A stretch of DNA of 64,000 nt from Euleptes europaea (Eukaryota; Chordata; Lepidosauria; Squamata; Sphaerodactylidae). Position 1 is the first letter of the stretch. Each line of letters begins with the position of its first letter. The translations under genes and the position numbers were made by a program. Below, in pieces: positions 55,301 to 64,000 of this stretch. The stretch lies in assembly GCF_029931775.1 (NCBI RefSeq), contig NC_079325.1, forward strand, positions 36,258,461 to 36,322,460, given 5' to 3'. Below the pieces are notes generated by a model. It made no database searches and had not been told where the DNA came from. It saw nothing but the letters and a program-made list of their open reading frames with translations.

Positions 55301-58096
55301 AAACCTGCTCCCCCTCCCCTATTAAAAGCCTGCAGCCCCAGGTAATGGCAGAGCTGTCCATGTGCCACTATGTAAGCACTGCTGTTTTAACCGAAAGCCA
55401 TTTCTTGCTTGCCCCTGGGAGCGAGTGAGCGGGGAATGCTGTTTCCAGGGGATCTCTGTCTTCCTGAATCTGTTGCAGGAATGAAAAATTAATTAACACG
55501 GCTCTCTTGTTTGTGCAGTTCGTGTAAACCAAGCGTTGCAAAGATGGCTCACTGCATTCCCCATATGCAAGGAATTAGCAAAGACTCAGATGCGGCTGCT
55601 CCCGCCTTCCGTTCTTTTTTCAAACTGGCAATGGTTCTGCTCAGGAAGAAAAAAAAAGTTCACTTGCAATTTTGTTTTCAAATTCGGCACCAGTCGGTTT
55701 TTACACTTTGCAAAAGGGAAATGGGATCATATCGGCGCCAACTCGGGGCAATGCTTTGTGGGATCGATTCCTTTCATTATGTTGTCAGTGATGGTTTCGG
55801 CCCTTGGCTTTCTCTTGCTATTTGAGTCCGGGTTGGGCACATGGAAGTGGGAGCTGCCAGAGAAGGGATGATTTGCCAAAAGCAGGCTTAGAGAATTAGG
55901 TTGCTCATACTTTCAGGATGTGAAACTCCAATCCCTGCAAGGGAATTCTACTGAATTTGGGGGCATAAGCAGATGGGGGCATGCTTCTAACAAGCTCCCT
56001 GGAACTGACAAACCACTTGCATTTTGAAGATAGGATCATCTATCCAAAGAGCAATGGAGGCTGAATAGAGCAGAATATGCCATGAGGGGAGATTTGGTGC
56101 ACACAGGCTACTTTTGCAGAGAGCAGAGCCTGAGGTGACTCAAGCAAGTAAACCAAAGATCTTTATGGGATCTGGTCTGGAGGATGATTCCTCCCATTCA
56201 AATACAGCCATCTGTTGACTCCCAAACAAGAGAAAAATCCATCCCCCAAAAGTCTCTGCAAGGGACCACTCAACATCCTGTCACTAACTGTGACAAATCC
56301 TTTGAGGGAGAGGTGAGCCAAACCTAAGGGTTAGCACCTGGACCTTATGGGGCAAATGTGGTACCTGAAAGGGTGCTATCTGAGTTGAAGGAGAAGGCCA
56401 TGTCCGTGGCAGCAGAACTGTAGGGGTGGCAGTCCAGATGTTGGCCCATTGCCCTTCACTTCCTTCAGGGAGAAATCTTCAAGAGGCACTCGTTACTGAC
56501 TAGGCCCTTAAAACCATATGCAAGGAAGGGGATGATTCCCTTCTAGATGGGTCACAGAGGAGAGCAGAAACATAAAAAAAATAGCTGGCTGTTATGAAAT
56601 ACCCCTGGGTCACAGAGAGAGAGGTAGATGCTCCAACTATAAGGTACAGAACATTATCAATTCCTGACACGCACAGAGGTGTAGGCCTCACACTGAGCTA
56701 GGAGCAAGCCTCTTCAATTTGAATATATAGTCCTTGAATTTTTGGCTACGACACCCTCTGCATCATGAAAACCGGTCTCTAATACAACGAGGGTTGCCAG
56801 TTCCAGGCTGGGAAATACCTTGAGATTTTGTGGGTGGAGCCTGAGGAAGGCGGGTTTTGGGGAGGGGAAGGGCTTCAATGGGGTATAGCGCCATAGAGTT
56901 CACCTTCCAAAGCGGCCTCTTTCTCCAGGGGAACCAATCTCTGTCATCTGGAGATCAGTTGTAAGAGTGGGAGGTCTCCAGCCACCAGCTGGAGATTGGC
57001 AACCCTAAATACAAGTGATGAAGCTCACGTGGTAGGGGACAACCACTGGACTCAATCTAGTTTAAAGTAGGCCCTGTTTCAGTTCCTGTCTACCTTGCAA
57101 TACATCCATTTCATGCTAGAAGCAGGGCTTTTACAGTTGTGGTCCTGAGGCTGTAAAAAAACAACAACCCTCCCTCTCAAACTGTTTGCATTCCAGAAAT
57201 ACTGCAAAATTTTTATTTCCTATCTGGAAAGAATTTTTTGGGGAGGAATTTGGGTGATATATTAGATATTTTGTTTGCCTTTACCTTGACTTAAAAAAAC
57301 TATTTTTAGAGTAGTAGTTTTAATTTTTCTGGTTTGATTCAACACATGAAGCAAGTGGCATGTACATATTTAAAACAGAATAATCTATCAAGAATCCCTT
57401 TGCACAAATCCCATTCAGTCCACTGATCATCCCAGTTGCCAGCACTGTGAGCCCATTTAATTGTCATGACTCACCCACTCCTACCCTAGAAAGTATGGGC
57501 ATTGCAGTTTTCCTAAAACTACAATTCTCTGGATGCTTTGAAGGAAGATAGTTACGACATGTTCAACTGATTCAGATTAATAATATAGGTATGCCTTCTG
57601 AGCATTGCCCCCAGATGGGTCTAATTTCAGGGAATCAGGTGAGTTGTTATGCTTCTCTTTTCGAGGGCCACGTGGCTATGGAACATGGCCTCATTGCTAC
57701 TATTATCCACTAATCTCTCTGCCCCAGAGATCTGCTTTGGGTTTCAAGCAGAAAGGCAGTGCTACATAGTGGGCAGAGAGCATGCTTGATATATCCTTAG
57801 AAGAAGACGACAACTTAGAACAGCTAGTTGACACAGCATGCACTGACCATTTATCTTGTGCTTGTCTCCTTGCAGCCGGTTTGGTACCAAATGTGCCCGT
57901 TGCGGGAGACAGATCTATGCCAGCGACTGGGTCAGGAGGGCTCGTGGCAATGCCTATCACCTGGCCTGTTTTGCTTGCTTTTCCTGCAAGAGGCAGCTGT
58001 CGACTGGAGAGGAGTTTGGCCTGGTGGAAGAGAAAGTCCTGTGCCGGATTCACTATGATACCATGATAGAGAACCTGAAACGTGCAGCGGAGAATG
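46315..58096 (+). CDS. LHX6: LHX6, LIM-homeodomain transcription factor (5' part; homeodomain beyond window)
   Basis: LHX6 acts in the nucleus to specify medial-ganglionic-eminence interneurons and craniofacial mesenchyme. Visible coding exons are 46315-46374 (alternative first exon), 47743-47928, 48031-48152 and 57876-58096, all GT/AG with matching phases. With the first exon used, 196 residues plus one base are visible. A Ser/Pro-rich leader ([18 protein letters not shown]) precedes LIM1 at about residues 68-121 (CSSC, HVRC, CSVC, FCKMDY) and LIM2 at about 129-183 (CARC, HLAC, CFSC, CRIHY). All zinc ligands seem present. The last exon ends in RAAEN-G, after which the homeodomain exons should follow past 64000. 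LIM2 is nearly identical to mammalian LHX6; LHX8 is the closest alternative but lacks this fit. Confidence 0.95.
47156..47235. promoter_or_regulatory. LHX6: TALE decamer between two TAATTG sites
   Basis: TGATTGACAG at 47191-47200 is the canonical PBX-PREP/MEIS binding decamer. TAATTG homeodomain sites lie at 47156-47161 and 47230-47235. The cluster is about 310 bases upstream of the ATG of exon 1b. Confidence 0.55.
47500..47547 (+). CDS. LHX6: LHX6 alternative first exon 1b, coding only for the start methionine
   Basis: The exon ends 'cgcggcaATG' with the donor GTAAGC at 47548. Joined to 47743 it gives [13 protein letters not shown], matching the MAQSDAEAL start within mammalian LHX6. The three bases 47545-47547 are the whole coding part; the 5' edge of the exon is not known. 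Confidence 0.65.
47564..47620 (+). repeat. 17-bp G-rich minisatellite
   Basis: Units of about GAGGACGGGGCTGGGGG recur three to four times, starting some 16 bases after the exon-1b splice donor. The G runs could form a quadruplex. Confidence 0.85.
47743..47928 (+). CDS. LHX6: LHX6 exon 2 (leader and start of LIM1)
   Basis: It encodes [20 protein letters not shown], the [14 protein letters not shown] leader, and [17 protein letters not shown]. The acceptor GCGGCAG ends at 47742; the donor is GTGAGC. 62 codons, phase 0. Confidence 0.95.
48031..48152 (+). CDS. LHX6: LHX6 exon 3 (rest of LIM1)
   Basis: It encodes [20 protein letters not shown] through [12 protein letters not shown]. Acceptor GCCGGCAG, donor GTAAGG; it leaves two bases for the next codon. 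Confidence 0.97.
51062..51262 (+). repeat. tRNA-derived SINE (family 2), full length
   Basis: It reads 'ggggaggggccggggctcag', 'cccaggttcaatccccggc', 'ctggagagccgctgccgg' and 'aaggcagcttcgtgtg'. It is unusually GC-rich, with more CpG and C/G variants than the other copies, as expected for a copy sheltered in an unmethylated CpG island. Confidence 0.9.
54857..54960 (-). repeat. BovB-tailed SINE 3' fragment
   Basis: The plus strand has TG repeats, 'aaagtgccgtcaagtcacag', 'ggggttttcaaggcaagag' and 'agaggtggtttgcc', the 3' half of the 5S-type SINE seen at 34030. The 5S head is missing. Confidence 0.75.
56789..57007 (+). mobile_element. Small TIR element (AGGGTTGCCA family), complete, 219 bp
   Basis: It begins GAGGGTTGCCAG and ends GGCAACCCTA, flanked by AATACAAC (56781-56788) and AATACAAG (57008-57015), an 8-bp duplication with one mismatch. 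This points to a hAT-type transposase for the family. Confidence 0.75.
57876..58096 (+). CDS. LHX6: LHX6 exon 4 (LIM2)
   Basis: It encodes [20 protein letters not shown], then [40 protein letters not shown] and on to RAAEN. Acceptor CTTGCAG, donor GTATGT; it leaves one base for the next codon. Confidence 0.98.
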
Positions 58097-59176
58097 GTAT
58101 GTGGACCCTTGTTTGCCTTCTATGTGAGTAGAAAAGCTGACTAGCAGGATTCTCCCACTAAACTGGTCTCCATCTGGGAAATGAAGAACTGGCTCACAAT
58201 ATCCTCCACGGAGTTCTGATAGGAGAAAAATGGTTACAGCTGGAGTTAGTTTTCTTCCAGAAATTCACTTCTGTGAATGTTGATTTCAGACATTCTCCAG
58301 GGATGCTGTTTGCCAAAAACGTGATCTCTGTATTTGACTTTGATTCCGGCATTTCAAATCCAGTTTTGGTATTTTGTTTCATTATTTTATATCTGATAGT
58401 TGACATGGCATTCAGTATCTGAACAGTAATTGACACCTGAAAGCTTGGTGGTTTTTGTATTTAAGGCCTCCCACAACTGAAAGAATTTAAGAGAGGCCAG
58501 CAAGCCTAAACCACTTTGAGGTCTTTTCTCATTACACCGGAACTCAGGGTTATTCAAAGAAGGGGGACAATATGGAGGTGAACTTTCACTTTCAAAATCT
58601 GAGTTTCAGATCAAAATGTCAAATTTTGAGTTTTGGGCGGTAAAATGATTTTCTCCAATTTTATTGCTAATATTCATTTTGGAAAAAGAATAAGGATACT
58701 GCTAAAGACCTGAATGATGGTGGTGGTGGTGGTAGTAAAAACCGGATGTTTTATGAAGGCTGTTTCTTTGGAAATAGCTGCAGGTGATGAGAGTGGGGCT
58801 GTAGTTAGGATCAGAACTTTATGAGATGAAAAGTGCAGTTTACTTTGGAGCAAATGCTACTTCTGGCTCAGTTCACAAACACGTTTTGTCGCTTGATGGG
58901 TGATGCATCCAGCTCTGCTCCAGATTACGACAGAGCCATCACAAATCTGACACCATAGGCTGTGTTTCATGATGCATGATGTCATCTCATCTACAGCACT
59001 TCTTGGTGGGAGGGCGTTCAGATGCTCAGCTGTGAGTCAGCAAGTGCCACACATATGCATGTGTGATCAGCTTTGCCCCTGAAAAGTTTTCTGCTAGAAA
59101 CTCAACAAAAGAGCAGAGCTGAATTTGGACTTGGAGCCTTAATTTACAGGATCATATTTAGTCATTTTTTGTACAC

Positions 59177-59260
59177 TTAAGGGCAATCCTAAGAACGCTT
59201 TCCTGGGAGTAAGCACCATTGAATAGATACAAGTACACCTGATTAGGATTGCTCTTTTAA
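59177..59260. mobile_element. Miniature TIR element with TTAA flanks
   Basis: GGGCAATCCTAA near the left end is mirrored by TTAGGATTGCTCTT at the right. TTAA is present at 59177-59180 and 59257-59260, as for piggyBac-type target sites. It is only about 76 bp inside the flanks. Confidence 0.45.
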
Positions 59261-59289
59261 GTGCAACATGCATTATACTCTTTATATTC

Positions 59290-59920
59290 TTGGTCATAAA
59301 AAAATTGCTGGATCATGTCAAAGGTCTATCTAGGCCAGCATCCTGTTCCTAAGTCCCTTCTTAAAGCCGTCTAAGCAATCCACCATCACATCTTATGGAA
59401 GTGAATTCCATACGTTAGCGATGCATTCTGTGAAGAAGTCCTTCCTTTTGCCCGTCCTGCACATACTGCCCATCGGTTCATTGGGTGATCCTGAGTGTTG
59501 TTACAACAGTGAAAATGGATCATTTTCTCCACCATTATAAACCTCTTATCATTCCCTCCTCCTTAGACATATGTTTTTCTACCTTGAAAAAGCCCTCAGC
59601 CCTGTAGCTATTGCTTATAGGTCTGACGACCCCTTGATTATTTGGGGGAGTCCTTTGCTGTACCTTTTCCTGCTCTATAATGTCCTTTTTTGAGATACGA
59701 TGAGCAAAATTATATCCTCTGTTCCACATGCAGCTGCACCATAGATCTAAACAAAGGCATTATAATCCTGAGCATTTTATTTGCATTATTTTTCCTAATA
59801 ATTCCTAGTACAGAAGTTGTCTGTTGAACATTGTGTTGATGTTTTTGTTGTGCTGTCCACCACACTTTCAACTGTCTTTGCAGGAGAGATGCAGGCAGTT
59901 CAGCTCCCCTCAGTGAACAT
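59290..59920 (-). repeat. Diverged CR1/L3-type LINE fragment
   Basis: The plus strand has 'tctatctaggccagcatcct', 'gaagaagtccttccttttgc' and 'tctttgctgtaccttttcc'-type order as in the CR1 3' ORF read backwards. It is old and has no long open frame. Confidence 0.65.
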
Positions 59921-62900
59921 GTACAGTAGGGATTTTTTTTTTTTGCCTAAGTGAACATTGCTTGACACTGTGGTTTTCGTTTGCTGAATGATTGCACACA
60001 TATCCAGTTTGGAGAGGTCCTTTTAGGAGTCTTTATTGAAAGCTTATTGGTAGTCTGCTGGATCAATTCCGTTTACATGGTTGTGGACACTTAAAACAAT
60101 TCTAAAAGGTTGGTGAGGCAAGAATTGTTTTTATAGTCATTAAGCAGATTTCTTCGTCTGGAAGGCTTGTGCTTCTATGTTCGATAGATGTATTTGTAAC
60201 AGCATTTTCCATCAATGAGCTTGTAATTTCTTGGATCCCTTTTTATTAAAAATGATGATATAGGGGCTGTTCTCAATCCTCTTCATGATGTAATTTTTGG
60301 CTGTTTTCAGTCCTTTTCATTGTATATTTTTGTTAGAAGACCAAGAGTTTTGTATCTGTTTCAGAATTCTTGGGTGTATATTCTGTCTAGACCCAGTGAC
60401 TGGTTAATTTGTAATCTGTCAATTAGCCCTAGAAATTTATCTCTTGCCCTCCCTATTTGACTCATTTCTTCAGATTCTCTCCCTCCGAAATAGCGCTTCT
60501 GTTGTGAGTACATGTCCAGCATCTGCCACAGTAAAGACAGCTATAAATAATTAATTTAACTTCTTTGCCCTCCCTTCCCTTGGTAATCCTTTCACATTTT
60601 GTCTTGTAATGATCCAACCATCTCACTGGCTGGTTTTCTGCTTCTGATACATGGAAAGAAACTTTAATGGTTAGTCTTATTAATTTGCTCCTCAAGTTCT
60701 TTTTTTCTTTGCCTCGTTATCTATTTAGATTTGTTTTGTCAGTTTGTGCTAGTTTCTGTTCACTTAATTTGGACAGAACTTCATTTTTCAAAAATAACAT
60801 TTCTTGACATTACTGCTTTTTTGACCGTGGTTCTAAAGCATGCTGGCATCCTCTTGGATTTGTTAGCACTTTTCTTGATCTGTTTTATACCCTTTAGCTG
60901 TTCATGGTTTTACATAAATGCCAAGCACCCTGCTGAGGTCTGACCCTCCTGCCCCTCTCTTTCAACTTCCTCCTAATTAATCCCTTAATTTTTGAGAAAT
61001 TTCTTCTTTGGAAATCAAATGAGACCATGGTGGACATTCTGATAAACTTTCTACTTGGACAGATGTTGAATTTGGCTGTTCTGTGGCCACTGGCAACTGC
61101 TCTGAGCAGTTTGGCAATACTCGCATCCCATACTGCATGTGTGTTAAGTGCCGTCAAATCGCTTCCGATTTATGGTGACCCTATGAATTAATTACCTGGT
61201 CGTGAGCATCCTTGGGTGGGTACTGAATGCCTCGGTATAAAGGAGAAAAACCGAGACAGTAAATGTATGGCTTGTTCAGGACTTCTTATAGATTCATTAG
61301 TAAACTAAGCCCATATTTATTCAGTGATTTACAATTTAGAGCAAAGGTGTGTTTACTTCTTAAATTATTACTGTTGGAAGTTTTGAGCCAGACATTGGAT
61401 TCTGTACTTGAACACACAATCTAATAACTGTTTCAGAATATGTGTAGCTGGCATCTTAAGAGTGTTCATGTTGTCTTCCCTAGATACTACATCTTTCTAG
61501 TTTTCTCACTTTCCAAAAGAAAGCAAAGGGGAAGGGGAAAAAAAAACAGAATTCAAGCTCAGATCCCATGTGATATTCTCCAGTCCTGATGTTTTCCTTC
61601 TTTCTGGAATTAATGTGCCTGTAGTTCCCAAGAGAAATAACTCCTCCCGAGTGTTAAGAAGTTGTCCGATTTCCCTCTTTTTTTTTCCTGAGCAAAATGT
61701 GAGCGCGGGCATGTGGCAGGCCATTCTGCATGGCAGATGGAAACAATTTTGGAGGAGAAGAAGACGACGATGGGGGGGTGTCTCAAAATGAAAATAATCA
61801 GTGTTTCTGTTTACAAGGTTTAAGCAAGGAGATGAAAACAAAATCAAAACAAGATGCCAGAGCGGGCTGGTGAAGGGGCCGTGTGCCTGAGTGGCTTGTT
61901 TGCAGCGCAGCTCGGCCAGTGTGGTCCAGCCGCTTGTTAGAGGGTTGAACTTGGACCTAGGCTCAGATGCTCACTGGGCTGTGCGAACTCACTGGGTGGC
62001 CCAGCTCAAGCAAGTGGGGAATCTCTCTCAGCCTCAGATTTCCATGTGCAAAATGAGAACGTGAAGGGTCCACCTCGCAAGACAGGAGACACAGGGCAAG
62101 GGGCTCCCTTTGACTCTCTTTTACTTTGATGGAGGCAAGCACTGGATAGTTGTGAGAAGGAGTAAGATTCTCCCGCTGGGTCTCAGGGACTGCATCTTAA
62201 CTAGGGAGGGAGTAACACAGATGCTCACAGGGTGCTAGAGGGCTCCAGTTCCTCTAAATGTTGCAAACAAGGCCATCTTTCCTGCTAGGTAGAGGAAAGG
62301 CCCCTTCTTGTATGGCATACTTTGAAGCACCCTTAAAGGTCTGCAAATTGTCAGCTTATTTCCTACAGCGGAAGAAAGAACATTTGGGGTATTTTTGCTA
62401 AAGGTCAAAATGTTTTCAGTTATCTCTGTATGCATCAGGAAGGAAACTTTGCCAAGTCCACCTCCCACCACCCACATGCACTGAAGGACACTCCATCATC
62501 TTATACCCTCCAAATATTATTTGGTGCATTTTTTACCCCACTTCTCAGCCATGCTGACAGAAGTTTTTAAAAATATAAAGCTCAAAATCCAGTTTATAAA
62601 GGTGTTTGGCCGCAGCGAGGTCTGTGTTCAGAGTACCTGGCTGCTGCCTCTCCTCCCTCTGGCCACGTGTTGCTGGATCCAGGAATGACGGATAACAGTT
62701 GGGACGTGCATCGTTAAAAATATTTCCATGGTTGAAGTGGGGAGAAACTAGGCTGCTCACTTGCTCAGGATCTAACTGATCACTCTGCCAGGGGATGGGA
62801 AAATATCTTCCGTTCAAGTAAGATTGATCAGCGTGTGTGGGAAAGCCTGTCTTCCTCTGCAAGGTGTTGCTTGATCAAACCATTCACAGTCATTTGCTGC

Positions 62901-63164
62901 AGGGTTTCTTCCTGTGCCGCTTCTTGCTGTTTGTGGCACGTACTATGGCTTGGATTGGAGGCCAGTGGGTGGATGATCAGGTGACTTAGAGTAGGTGCCT
63001 TTGGGTCTTTTGCAACTCTACCGTTATATTATGTTGATTACTCATACCTTGTTAGGCTTTTAAACAGCTGCTGGGCAAAAAAGGATTTGTAACTTTCAGG
63101 AAAAATACATTTATAATTGATGGGCTAGTTAGGTGCAAGGGAAAGGCGTTCCATGGATGCTCAG

Positions 63165-63165
<1 letters not shown>

Positions 63166-63219
<54 letters not shown>
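63166..63219 (+). repeat. (TA)n(TG)n microsatellite
   Basis: TA repeats pass into a long TG run directly at the 3' end of the minus-strand BovB LINE; it is probably the element's tail grown by slippage. Confidence 0.95.
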
Positions 63220-63221
<2 letters not shown>

Positions 63222-63720
63222 GTGCCGTCAAGTCGCTTCCGACTCATGGCGACCCTATGAATCAGTGTCCTCAAAAATGTCCTATCTTTGACAGCCTTGC
63301 TCAGTTCTTGCAAACTGAGGGCTGTGGCTTCCTTTATTGGGTCAATCCATCTCTTGTTGGGGCTTCCTCTTTTCCTGCTTCCCTCAACTTTTCCTAGCAT
63401 GACTGTCTTTTCTAGTGACTCTTGCCGTCTCATAATGTGGCCAATATATGATAGCCTCAGTTTAGTCATTTTAGCTTCTAGGGTCAGTTCAGGCTTGATT
63501 TGATCTATAACCCACTGATTTCTTTTCTTTTTTTTGGCAGTCCATGGTATCCGTAACACTCTCCTCCAACACCACATTTCAAAGGAGTCTACTTTCTTCC
63601 TGTCAGCTTTCTTCATTGTCCAGCTTTCACACCCATGCATAGTAATAGGGAATACGATGGCATGAATTAACCTAATCTTGGTGGCCAGTGACACATCCTT
63701 ACACTTCAGATATAGGCTCG
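63214..63720 (-). mobile_element. RTE-BovB LINE, 3' end of the reverse transcriptase ORF
   Basis: The minus strand at 63694-63161 encodes IRLIHAIVFPITMHGCESWT, then FEMWCWRRVLRIPWTAKKK, LRLSYIGHIMRRQESLEKTV and a final HRVAMSRKRLDGT. This is the BovB C-terminus. The 3' end 'tcgcttccgactcatggcg' read backwards is the tail shared with the SINEs at 9610, 34030 and 54857. The copy is 5' truncated, with few changes, so it looks young. Confidence 0.93.
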
Positions 63721-63811
63721 GATATATACTCTATTATTATTTCACAAATTTCTGGATTACATGCCCTTCCGTTGAACTTCTAATTGGCCTTCATGGAGGT
63801 CCATGTTAAGA

Positions 63812-64000
63812 ACACATGAAACTGCCTTATACTGAACCAGACCCTTGGTCCATCAAAGTCGATACTGTCTACTCTGACCAGCAGCGGCTCTCCAGGGTCT
63901 CAGGCAGAGGTCTTTCACATCACCTACTTGCCTAGTCCCTTGAACTGGAGATCTTGGGGATTGAACCTGGGACCTTCTGCATGCCAAGCAGATGCTCCAC
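63812..64000 (-). repeat. tRNA-derived SINE (family 2), cut by the window end
   Basis: It has 'aactgccttatactgaacc', 'ctccagggtctcaggcag' and 'ggattgaacctgggacc', reverse of family 2. The tRNA head continues past 64000. Confidence 0.9.

Larger units (their letters stand above)
48153..57875 (+). other. LHX6: LHX6 intron 3
   Basis: The first part (to about 51860) is CpG island with a family-2 SINE at 51062-51262. A TG/TA microsatellite is at about 52247-52280, a 5S-SINE-type tail at 54857-54960, and a TIR element at 56789-57007. 52.3-54.8 kb and 55.0-56.7 kb have no recognised repeat or exon; AT-rich stretches with homeodomain-type cores lie at about 54600-54790. Confidence 0.6.
58097..64000 (+). 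other. LHX6: LHX6 intron 4 (continues past the window)
   Basis: It contains a GTG-rich simple repeat (58717-58735), a TTAA-flanked mini-element (59177-59260), an old CR1/L3 fragment (59290-59920, minus), a BovB-type 3' end (61136-61198, minus), a BovB LINE (63214-63720, minus) and a family-2 SINE (63812-64000, minus). No homeodomain exon was found. Confidence 0.6.

Noticed and set aside
58097-64000. LHX6 homeodomain exons
   Set aside because: No sequence encoding the expected RARTSFTAEQL or WFQNCRARHKK blocks was found; they must lie beyond the window.

Overview
The window is vertebrate nuclear DNA, most likely from a squamate reptile (a lizard, possibly a gecko). The evidence is spliced genes with GT-AG introns, dense CR1, L2, RTE-BovB and L1-type LINE pieces, several tRNA-derived SINE families, a 5S-rRNA-derived SINE with a BovB-like tail, small hAT-type elements with 8-bp target duplications, and Penelope-like terminal repeats. 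The species cannot be fixed from the sequence alone. I saw no endogenous retrovirus or LTR element and no CRISPR array.

Three conserved protein-coding genes are present. MRRF (mitochondrial ribosome recycling factor) lies on the minus strand; its six coding exons between 23245 and 11189 give a complete 260-residue protein. RBM18 (single-RRM RNA-binding protein) lies on the plus strand; a non-coding or short first exon near 25.5 kb and five coding exons from 28897 to 38944 give 193 residues, or 197 if an in-frame ATG in exon 1 is used. LHX6 (LIM-homeodomain factor) starts on the plus strand at 46315. Two alternative first exons and three exons covering both LIM domains are in the window; the homeodomain exons lie beyond 64000. 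The gene order and head-to-head MRRF/RBM18 arrangement match the conserved vertebrate block PTGS1-MRRF-RBM18-LHX6 in reverse, so PTGS1 would be expected to the left of base 1.

Layout: 1-11 kb is intergenic, with a CR1 LINE, a repeat cluster, an orphan CpG-rich block (about 6.4-7.0 kb) and a 13-unit array of a 48-bp tRNA-SINE segment. 11-25.3 kb is MRRF. 25.3-25.55 kb is a CpG-rich bidirectional promoter with CRE-type sites. 25.5-39.6 kb is RBM18. 39.6-45.8 kb is repeat-rich intergenic DNA. 45.8-51.9 kb is a large CpG-island domain holding the LHX6 promoters, first exons and part of the long third intron. 52-64 kb is LHX6 intronic DNA around the second LIM exon.

The least ordinary items are the B-box array at 7031-7654, hammerhead-ribozyme-like cores in Penelope-like repeats (near 4.5 kb and 26.1 kb), an upstream in-frame start in RBM18 exon 1, an LHX6 first exon whose last three bases are its start codon, and a TALE-type decamer between two TAATTG sites in the LHX6 promoter.
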